Source of the DNA: Reyranella sp.
Lineage (GTDB): Bacteria > Pseudomonadota > Alphaproteobacteria > Reyranellales > Reyranellaceae
Direction of reading: 5' to 3'
NCBI GenBank assembly: GCA_016780605.1
Contig: JADHLS010000373.1
Coordinates: 1 to 5,921 of the forward strand
Length of the DNA stretch: 5,921 nucleotides
Below the pieces are notes generated by a model that was given only the letters and a program-made list of their open reading frames with translations, was not told the origin of the DNA and searched no databases. Below are positions 1 through 5,921 of the stretch, piece after piece (within the stretch, counting starts at the first letter, position 1; the number at the start of each line of letters is the position of its first letter). Made by a program: the position numbers and the translations under genes.

Positions 1-16
1 CCTTCATCGTGGTCAT
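1..16 (-). CDS. Start of an unidentified downstream gene (cut by the left edge)
   Basis: Only the first five codons are visible (Met-Thr-Thr-Met-Lys), so the product cannot be named. The start is supported by an ATGA overlap, in which the ATG at 16-14 shares bases with the TGA stop of the MarR gene. A strong Shine-Dalgarno-like GGGAGGGA (minus strand, 29-22) lies five bases upstream. A second in-frame ATG at 7-5 is possible but sits further from that site. The tight coupling suggests that it belongs to the same operon. By context it could encode another enzyme of aromatic-CoA degradation (for example a CoA ligase, enoyl-CoA hydratase or RidA-like protein), but nothing in the visible residues supports a choice. 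Confidence 0.6.
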
Positions 17-471
17 TCGCGTCCCTCCCAATTGCTGCGAAAGGCCTTCAGCATCGAGGTCAGTTGGCGGGCGTCGCTCTTGCTGACATCGGCCAGCAAC
101 TCGCCGACCCAGCGCTCGTGCTCGGCCGCCATGGTCTTGAAGAAATCCCGGCCCGCCTTGGTGAGCCGCACGATCGAGGTGCGCCGGTCGCCGTTGCGCT
201 GGCCGCGCTGCACATGGCCCTCGGCGACCAGCCGGTCGACGATGCCGGTGACGTTGCCGTTGGAGACTAGCAGGAAGCGCGACAGGTCGCTCATCAGCAT
301 GCCCTCGGGCGTGCGGTAGAGCGCGGCCATGACGTCGAAGCGCGGCAATGTGGTGTCGAACTCCGTGCTCAATCGCTCGCGCAGCTCGCTCTCGATGATG
401 CGCGACGCGCGCAGCAGGCGGATCCAGAGCCGAAGCTTCTCCTTGGAGGCGGAAAGCGCCCCGCTCACCAT
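13..471 (-). CDS. MarR-family transcriptional regulator
   Basis: This encodes a 152-residue winged-helix DNA-binding protein, the usual MarR length. Such proteins act as homodimers on palindromic operators and usually release DNA when they bind a small aromatic ligand or its CoA thioester. The recognition-helix region is about residues 68-85 (SNGNVTGIVDRLVAEG). The wing is about 90-107 and carries the family hallmark Asp-Arg-Arg (95-97), followed by LTKAG. The flanking helices (about 10-40 and 108-148) would form the dimerisation domain. The ATG at 471 is chosen because GGGAGG lies six bases upstream and the start overlaps the dehydrogenase stop by only seven bases (ATGGTGA). The frame is open back to 537, but a longer start would overlap more and lose this site. 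It is co-transcribed with the enzymes, so it probably regulates this operon, perhaps through the palindrome at 3550-3575. Whether it represses or activates, and its ligand, are inferred. BadR and CouR of Rhodopseudomonas palustris are MarR proteins in analogous aromatic-CoA pathways. Confidence 0.93.
   Translation of the reverse strand: MVSGALSASKEKLRLWIRLLRASRIIESELRERLSTEFDTTLPRFDVMAALYRTPEGMLMSDLSRFLLVSNGNVTGIVDRLVAEGHVQRGQRNGDRRTSIVRLTKAGRDFFKTMAAEHERWVGELLADVSKSDARQLTSMLKAFRSNWEGRE
22..29 (-). promoter_or_regulatory. Ribosome binding site for the gene leaving the left edge
   Basis: On the minus strand this reads GGGAGGGA, a near-ideal Shine-Dalgarno core, and it ends five bases before the ATG at 16. 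It lies inside the last codons of the MarR gene and is the main evidence that a new gene begins in the ATGA overlap. Confidence 0.6.
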
Positions 472-1223
472 GTCTCGCCTCCCGACAGTGACAGCGCCTG
501 GCCGGTGACGGAGCCGGCTTCCTCGCTCACGAGCCACAGCACCGCCGCCGCGACCTCACTCGGCTGGATGAAACGGCCCTGCGGATTGGTGGCGGAGAGG
601 CTGGCGCGCGCCTGCTCGACGGTGCGGCCGGTCGTGCGGACGATGCGCTGGACCGATTCTTCCAGCATATCGGTCTCGACGAAGCCCGGGCAGACGGCGT
701 TCACGGTGACGCCGGTCCTGACCAGTTCGGTTGCCAGCGCGCGCATGAGCCCGACCACGCCGTGCTTGGCGGCAACATAGGGCGCCACGTAGGCGTAGCC
801 CTTGAGCCCGGCGGTCGAGGCGACGAACACGATCCGCCCGGATTTGCGGGCGGCCATGCCGGCAAGGGCGGGCTTCACCGTCAGGAACGAGCCGGTCATG
901 TTGACGTCGAGGGTGCGCTGCCAGGTGGCAAGCGACGTCCGATGCGCGGGGCCGGCGTCCGATACGCCGGCATTGGCGACGACGATGTCGAACGGCCCGC
1001 GCGCCTTTTCGGCCTCGGCGTACAGCGCCGTCATGGCCGCCTCGTCAGTCACATCGGCGACGATGGCGGAAATCTCCCTGGCCTCGCCGGCCACGGCCGC
1101 AAGCTGCTCCTTGCGGCGGCCGCAGATCGTGACGGCGACACCCGCTTCAGCCAGCGCCAGGGCAATCGCCCGTCCGACGCCGGTACCGCCGCCCGTCACC
1201 AGCGCATGCTTGCCCGCGATCAT
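465..1223 (-). CDS. Short-chain dehydrogenase/reductase (SDR family, classical type)
   Basis: This 252-residue cytosolic NAD(P)-dependent oxidoreductase has the normal classical-SDR length. The Rossmann motif TGGGTGVG is at 10-17 and an NAG motif is at 84-86. The catalytic set is complete: Asn108, Ser136, Tyr149 and Lys153, with the YxxxK spacing intact. The PG motif is at 179-180, and the C-terminal segment [11 protein letters not shown] is typical. Arg36-Arg37 after the second strand hint at NADP(H) preference, which is weak evidence. Its ATG overlaps the stop of the monooxygenase/reductase gene by four bases (ATGA), with an AGGA eight bases upstream, so translation is probably coupled. By context it could reduce or oxidise a keto or hydroxy group on the non-aromatic ring CoA intermediate made by the preceding enzyme. 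The substrate cannot be read from sequence. Many SDRs of this class are annotated FabG-like or 3-hydroxyacyl-CoA dehydrogenase, so those names should not be taken literally here. Confidence 0.93.
   Translation of the reverse strand: MIAGKHALVTGGGTGVGRAIALALAEAGVAVTICGRRKEQLAAVAGEAREISAIVADVTDEAAMTALYAEAEKARGPFDIVVANAGVSDAGPAHRTSLATWQRTLDVNMTGSFLTVKPALAGMAARKSGRIVFVASTAGLKGYAYVAPYVAAKHGVVGLMRALATELVRTGVTVNAVCPGFVETDMLEESVQRIVRTTGRTVEQARASLSATNPQGRFIQPSEVAAAVLWLVSEEAGSVTGQALSLSGGETW
478..483 (-). promoter_or_regulatory. Ribosome binding site that fixes the MarR start
   Basis: The minus strand reads GGGAGG, six bases before the ATG at 471. It sits inside the final codons of the upstream dehydrogenase gene. 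It favours this ATG over the longer open frame reaching 537. Confidence 0.65.
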
Positions 1224-3511
1224 ACCTTTAGTCCTATCGTCGTGTTGCGCTCAGCCAGCCGATAGAGCTGGTCGCGGCCATTGAGGTACGGATCGGGCCA
1301 CTTCACGTCGCGATCGCCCATGGCCACCGCGGCATGCAGCGTCCAGTACGGATCGGCAAGATGCGGCCGCGCCAGGCAGACGAGATCGGCGCGGCCAGCC
1401 AGCAGGATCGAGTTCACGTGGTCGGGCTCGTAGATGTTTCCCACGGCCATGGTGGCCATGCCGGTCTCGTTGCGGATGCGATCGGAGAACGGCGTCTGGA
1501 ACATGCGGCCATAGACCGGCCGGGCGCGGATCGAGGTCTGGCCGGCTGAGACGTCGCAGATGTCGACGCCGGCGCCCTGCAGGAGCCGCGCGATCTCGAC
1601 CGCCTCGGCCGGCGTCACGCCCTCGTCGCCCATCCAGTCGTTGGCCGAGATGCGTATCGAGATCGGCTTGTGGGCCGGCCAGACCGCGCGCACCGCATGG
1701 AAGACTTCCAGCGGATAGCGCATGCGGTTCTCGAGCGAACCGCCATATTCGTCGGTGCGATGGTTGGTGAGCGGCGTGATGAACGACGACAGGAGATAGC
1801 CGTGCGCGGCGTGGATCTCCAGCATGTCGAAGCCGCAGCGCGCCGCCATTTCGGCCGAAGCCACGAACTGATCGCGCACGCGGGTCATGTCGGCGCGATC
1901 CATCGCTTTGGGCACCTGGTTGGCGGGCGACCACGCCGCTTCCGAGGCCGCCATCACCGGCCAGTTGCCGCTCGGCAGCGGCGCGTCGATGTGCTGCCAG
2001 CCGAGCTGGGTCGATCCCTTGGGGCCGGAGTGGCCGATCTGGGCACAGATCTTGGCCTCGGTCTCGGCATGGACGAAATCGACCAGGCGTTTCCAGGCGA
2101 CCTCGTGCTCGGGCGCATAGAAGCCCGGGCAGCCCGGCGTGATGCGGCCTTCGGGACTGACGCAGGTCATCTCGATGTAGATCAGGCCGGCGCCACCCTT
2201 GGCGCGTTCGGCATAGTGGGCGAAGTGCCAGTCGGTGGGGCAGCCATCGACCGCCTTGTACTGCGCCATCGGCGAGACGACGACGCGGTTCTTGAGCTTG
2301 AGGTCGCGCAACTGGAACGGCGCGAACATCGGCGTGCGCCGCAGATTGTCGGTGTTGCCGGCGCGCTGCTGGAACCACGCTTCGGCGCCGCCCAGCCACT
2401 CGGGATCGCGCAGGCGCAGGTTCTCATGGCTGATGCGCTGCGAGCGGGTCAGCAGCGAATAGTTGAACTGCACCGGGTCGAGCGGCAGGTAGCGCTCGAC
2501 TTCCTCGAACCATTCCAGCGAATTGCGCGCCGCCGACTGCAGACGCAGCACTTCGGTGCGCCGCGCGCTCTCGTACTTCTCGAAGGCGGCCGCGAGGCTC
2601 GGCTCGGAATGGAGGTAGTCGGCGAGAGCAACCGCGCTCTCGAGAGCAAGCTTGGTGCCCGAGCCGATCGAGAAATGGGCGCTGGCCGAAGCGTCGCCCA
2701 GCAGGGCGAGGTTCTTGTGCGACCAGCGCTCGCACAACACCCGAGGAAAGTTGATCCAGGCCGAGCCGCGCAGATGGCCGGCATTGGACATCAGGCTGTG
2801 GCCGCCGAGCTGCCGGGCGAAGATGCGCTCGCAGGTCGCGATCGACTGCTCGCGGGTCATCCCACCGAAGCCCCACTTCGTCCAGGTCTCCTCGCTGCAT
2901 TCGACGATGAAGGTCGCGGTCTCGGGCTCGAACTGGTAGGCGTGCGCCCACACCCAGCCGTGCTCGGTCTCCTCGAAGATGAAGGTGAAGGCGTCGTCGA
3001 ACTTCTGGCGGGTGCCGAGCCAGACGAACTTGCACTTGCGCACGTCGATATCGGGCTTGAAAACGTCGGCGAAGGCTGAGCGCGAGCGCGAGTTCAGCCC
3101 GTCGGCGCCGATCACCAGGTCGTGGCTCGTCATGAACGGCCTGGGATCGTCGATCTCGGTCTCGAACCTGAGCTCGATGCCGAGATCCTGGGCGCGGCGC
3201 TGCAGCAGCAGCAGCAGCCGCTTGCGGCCGATGCCGCAGAAGCCGTGGCCTGTCGAGACGGTGCGCACGCCCTTGTGCAGCACCGCGATGTCGTCCCAGT
3301 AGGCGAAATAGTCGCGGATCCAGGCGGCGCTGACGGCATCATTGGCGGCGAGGTTGTCGAGGGTCTCGGCCGACAGCACGACGCCCCAGCCGAACGTGTC
3401 GTCGGGGCGGTTGCGCTCGAACACGGTGATCTCGTGCGCCGGATTGCGGCGCTTCATCGAGATCGCGAAGTAGAGGCCGGCGGGGCCGGCGCCGAGAACC
3501 GCGACCTTCAT
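1220..3511 (-). CDS. Two-domain flavoenzyme: 2-aminobenzoyl-CoA monooxygenase/reductase type (salicylyl-CoA 5-hydroxylase/oxidoreductase family)
   Basis: This 763-residue fusion joins two flavoprotein families. Residues 1 to about 375 are a single-component FAD monooxygenase. They carry GAGPAG at 7-12, a ribose-binding acidic residue at Glu32, the DG motif (ADGLNSRSR) at 136-144, and GD at 272-273 followed by HFSIGSGT (279-286). Residues from about 393 to the end are an Old Yellow Enzyme/YqjM-like FMN barrel. They carry [13 protein letters not shown] (406-418), HAAHGYL (567-573), [13 protein letters not shown] (583-596) and [11 protein letters not shown] (706-716). There is no iron-sulfur Cys cluster of the dienoyl-CoA reductase kind. 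In Azoarcus evansii an enzyme of this architecture hydroxylates 2-aminobenzoyl-CoA and then reduces the ring, giving a non-aromatic amino-oxocyclohexene-carboxyl-CoA with O2 and NADH. The same architecture is often labelled salicylyl-CoA 5-hydroxylase, so anthraniloyl-CoA versus salicylyl-CoA is unresolved. It is the first gene of its operon. The ATG at 3511 has AGGAG eight bases upstream and begins directly with the dinucleotide-binding strand. Confidence 0.9.
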   Translation of the reverse strand: MKVAVLGAGPAGLYFAISMKRRNPAHEITVFERNRPDDTFGWGVVLSAETLDNLAANDAVSAAWIRDYFAYWDDIAVLHKGVRTVSTGHGFCGIGRKRLLLLLQRRAQDLGIELRFETEIDDPRPFMTSHDLVIGADGLNSRSRSAFADVFKPDIDVRKCKFVWLGTRQKFDDAFTFIFEETEHGWVWAHAYQFEPETATFIVECSEETWTKWGFGGMTREQSIATCERIFARQLGGHSLMSNAGHLRGSAWINFPRVLCERWSHKNLALLGDASASAHFSIGSGTKLALESAVALADYLHSEPSLAAAFEKYESARRTEVLRLQSAARNSLEWFEEVERYLPLDPVQFNYSLLTRSQRISHENLRLRDPEWLGGAEAWFQQRAGNTDNLRRTPMFAPFQLRDLKLKNRVVVSPMAQYKAVDGCPTDWHFAHYAERAKGGAGLIYIEMTCVSPEGRITPGCPGFYAPEHEVAWKRLVDFVHAETEAKICAQIGHSGPKGSTQLGWQHIDAPLPSGNWPVMAASEAAWSPANQVPKAMDRADMTRVRDQFVASAEMAARCGFDMLEIHAAHGYLLSSFITPLTNHRTDEYGGSLENRMRYPLEVFHAVRAVWPAHKPISIRISANDWMGDEGVTPAEAVEIARLLQGAGVDICDVSAGQTSIRARPVYGRMFQTPFSDRIRNETGMATMAVGNIYEPDHVNSILLAGRADLVCLARPHLADPYWTLHAAVAMGDRDVKWPDPYLNGRDQLYRLAERNTTIGLKV
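1232..1235 (-). promoter_or_regulatory. Ribosome binding site of the dehydrogenase gene
   Basis: AGGA on the minus strand lies eight bases before the ATG at 1223 and within the last codons of the upstream flavoenzyme gene. A second purine run (AAAGG) is closer but too near the start. It supports the ATGA-overlap start. Confidence 0.45.
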
Positions 3512-3519
3512 CGCTGAGG

Positions 3520-3524
3520 CTCCT
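3520..3524 (-). promoter_or_regulatory. Ribosome binding site of the monooxygenase/reductase gene
   Basis: AGGAG on the minus strand (within a longer GAAGAGGAG purine run) ends eight bases before the ATG at 3511. This is near-consensus spacing and confirms the start codon. Confidence 0.7.
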
Positions 3525-3540
3525 CTTCGTACTCCGAACC

Positions 3541-3568
3541 AGAATATCCTTTAGACCTGAAATTTCAA
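3541..3568 (-). promoter_or_regulatory. Putative sigma-70-type promoter of the catabolic operon
   Basis: On the minus strand TTGAAA (3568-3563) matches the -35 consensus at five of six positions. It is followed by a 16-base spacer and TATTCT (3546-3541), which matches the -10 consensus at four of six. This would start transcription near 3534 and leave a short leader of about 20 bases holding the Shine-Dalgarno site. The AT-rich stretch stands out sharply from the GC-rich surroundings. The -35 and most of the spacer lie within the palindrome at 3550-3575, as expected for steric repression. No start site has been mapped, so the exact elements are a prediction. Confidence 0.5.
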
Positions 3569-3575
3569 ATCTAAA
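3550..3575. promoter_or_regulatory. 26-bp palindrome, putative MarR-type operator
   Basis: The outer arms TTTAGA (3550-3555) and TCTAAA (3570-3575) are perfect inverted repeats. The core TGAAATTTCA (3558-3567) is itself a perfect palindrome about the same centre (between 3562 and 3563). Only the two bases between core and arm on each side fail to pair, so 22 of 26 positions are symmetric. Length, AT-richness and two-fold symmetry suit a dimeric winged-helix regulator of the MarR family, and one is encoded two genes downstream. It overlaps the predicted -35 element of the operon. Binding by that MarR protein is an inference; a different dimeric regulator could use the site. It lacks the GC-rich stem and T-run of a terminator. 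Confidence 0.6.
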
Positions 3576-3579
3576 CCAT

Positions 3580-4292
<713 letters not shown>

Positions 4293-4296
<4 letters not shown>

Positions 4297-5921
4297 GCCA
4301 CCCCGCCGAGATAGGCTTCCTGGACGCGCGGATCGCGCCGCACCACGGCGGGCGTGCCCTCGCAGAGCTTGGCGCCGAAATCCATCACCACCGTGCGGTC
4401 GACCAGCCCCATGACGAAATCCATGTCGTGCTCGACCAGCAGGATGCTGAGGCCCTCGGCGCGCAGCGCCTTGAGGAGGCCGGCAAGCTCGGCTTTCTCA
4501 CCCGAGCGCAGCCCGGCGGCCGGCTCGTCGAGCACCAGCAGCGCCGGATCGGCCGCCAGCGCGCGGGCGATCTCGAGCAGGCGCTGGTTGCCGAGCGGCA
4601 GGTTGCCCGCGAGCTCGAAGGCGCGGTCGACCAGGCCGACGCGCTCGAGCTGGCGCAGCGCCTCGGCCCGGGCGCGCGCTTCCTCGGCGCGATCGAGCCG
4701 CAGGATGCCGGCGAAGAAGCCCGAACGGGTGCGGCCGTAGGTGCCGAGCAGCACGGTGTCGAGCAAGGTCATGGTCTTGCGCAGCTTCACGTGTTGGAAG
4801 GTGCGGGCAATGCCGGCGCGCGCGATCTGGCGCTGGGCGCGGCGGCTGATGTCCTGGCCGAGGAAGCGGATCCCGCCCTGGTTCAACGACAGCGCGCCGG
4901 TGATCAGGTTGAACATCGTGGTCTTGCCGGCGCCGTTGGGCCCGATCAGGCCCAGGATCTCACCCGCCTTGACCTCGAAGCTGACATTGTCGACGGCGAC
5001 CAGGCCGCCGAAGCGGCGCGTCGCGCCGGCGACGGTCAGAAGCGGCTGTCCGCGCTCCGGCTGCTGGCGGTGCGCGAGCGAACCCGCGGCGATCGGGGGC
5101 ATCGGCTGCACTCGCGGCAGCCAGCGCAGCGCGAAGGGCACGAGGCCGGCGCGGGCGCGCTGCAGCAGCAGGATGAACAGCACCGAGAACACGATGACCT
5201 CGAGCTGGCCCGAGGCGCCCGGCGCGACCACCGGCAGCCAGTCCTGGATGCTGTTCTTCAGCAGGGTGACGATGGCGGCGCCGACGATCGCGCCCGACAG
5301 GTAGCCCATGCCGCCGACCATCGCCATCAGCAGGTAGAGGATGCCGATATTGACGTCGAAGGGCGCCGGGCTGACGAAGCGGCTCATATGGGCGTAGAGC
5401 CAGCCGGACAGCGCCGACAACAGCGCGGCGATCACAAAGGTGATGAGCTTGATCCGGAAGGGATTGATGCCCAGGCTCTCGGTCATGACGTTGCCGCCGC
5501 GCAGCGCCCGCACCGCGCGGCCTTCGCGCGAATCGAGCAGGTTGGCCGACAGCACCAGGGAGACGATCAGGAAGATCCAGATCAGGTAGTAGATGCTGTC
5601 GCTGCTCGACAGCGCATAGCCGCCGATGGAGATCGGCGGGATTTCGGCGATGCCGCTGTACTGCCCGAGCATGGGCACGTTGCCCAACAGGAAGTAGGTC
5701 GCGAGCCCCCAGGCGATGGTGCTGAGCGACAGGAAGTGCCCGCCCAGCCGCAAGGTCACCGCGCCCAGGATGGCGGCGACCAACCCGGTGAGCACGACGC
5801 CCACCACCAGCCCGATCCACGGCGAATAGCCCGCCTTCGCCGTGAGCCAGGCCGTGGCATAGGCGGCGATGCCGACGAACGCCGCCTGGCCGAACGACAG
5901 CATGCCGCCGATGCCCGACAG
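4293..5921 (-). CDS. Fused LivM permease-LivG ATPase of a Liv-type ABC transporter (5' end cut by the right edge)
   Basis: The frame is open to the window edge, so the 542 visible residues lack the true N-terminus. Upstream of the Met at 5903 the frame continues as Leu-Ser-Gly-Ile-Gly-Gly, part of the conserved LivM stretch before FGQAAFVGIAAY. That Met is therefore internal. Counting from it, residues 1 to about 250 are a LivM permease with several hydrophobic membrane segments (near 28-50, 56-75, 104-121, 152-171, 185-215 and 235-248). The cytoplasmic coupling loop SREGRAVRALRGG is at 125-137. A linker (about 255-287) leads to a complete LivG ATPase. This has Walker A GPNGAGKTT 321-329, Q-loop Gln370, a signature variant LPLGNQR (435-441), LDEPAAGL 458-465, switch His492 and C-terminal YLGG. 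LivM-LivG fusions are known in proteobacteria. The substrate-binding protein and LivH permease are not in the window and may lie upstream. The stop overlaps the LivF start. Confidence 0.93.

Noticed and set aside
1670..3079. Long plus-strand open frame (469 codons) antisense to the flavoenzyme gene
   Set aside because: It lies wholly opposite a gene with clear family motifs. Its translation is rich in Arg, Ala, Gly and Leu with no recognisable domain, as expected of a GC-rich antisense shadow. Other plus-strand frames in the window are of the same kind.
3203..3217. (CAG)5 trinucleotide repeat
   Set aside because: On the coding strand it is five CTG codons for Leu99-Leu103 of the flavoenzyme. 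It is short, in frame and consistent with codon bias, so there is little reason to call it a phase-variable tract.
3526..3538. Small inverted repeat TTCG/CGAA in the leader upstream of the flavoenzyme gene
   Set aside because: A four-base stem with a five-base loop is too short to argue for a regulatory hairpin; chance is sufficient.
3550..3575. Palindrome read as a transcription terminator for livF
   Set aside because: The stem is AT-rich, interrupted by mismatches, and has no following T-run on the minus strand. Its position over the -35 element favours an operator.
4579..4599. LivG signature reads LPLGNQR instead of LSGGQ
   Set aside because: LivG proteins commonly deviate here (the E. 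coli protein has LAYGQQ). Walker A, Walker B and the switch His are intact, so this is not a sign of inactivity.

Overview
The window is GC-rich and gene-dense. Every credible gene lies on the minus strand, so transcription runs from position 5921 towards position 1. Gene content and style suggest a metabolically versatile proteobacterium, most likely an alphaproteobacterium: a fused LivM-LivG transporter gene, coenzyme A-linked aromatic catabolism, strong GC bias, and short stop/start overlaps between genes. This placement is an inference; there is no rRNA or other phylogenetic marker here.

In transcription order there are two blocks. The first (5921 to 3580) is the end of a branched-chain amino acid (Liv/HAAT-type) ABC importer. 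It holds a LivM permease fused to a LivG ATPase, with its 5' end cut by the window edge, followed at once by a LivF ATPase. The second (3511 to the left edge) is a catabolic and regulatory operon. It holds a 763-residue two-domain flavoenzyme of the 2-aminobenzoyl-CoA monooxygenase/reductase type (also annotated as salicylyl-CoA 5-hydroxylase/oxidoreductase), a short-chain dehydrogenase, a MarR-family regulator, and the first codons of another gene that runs off the left edge. Genes within each block are joined by overlaps of 1 to 7 bases.

The only real intergenic gap (3512-3579) is AT-rich and separates the two blocks. It holds a 26-bp palindrome, 22 of whose 26 positions pair. The palindrome overlaps the -35 element of a plausible sigma-70-type promoter for the catabolic operon. 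This looks like an operator, and the MarR protein encoded two genes downstream is the obvious candidate to bind it.

Working model (inference): the Liv-type importer brings in an aromatic acid such as anthranilate (2-aminobenzoate) or a hydroxylated benzoate. A CoA ligase not seen in this window activates it. The fused monooxygenase/reductase hydroxylates and dearomatises the CoA thioester. The dehydrogenase and further beta-oxidation-type enzymes, probably encoded past the left edge, process the ring product. The MarR protein tunes expression in response to a pathway ligand, possibly a CoA thioester. The system is of a known type rather than a wholly new one; the operator/promoter is the least documented element.
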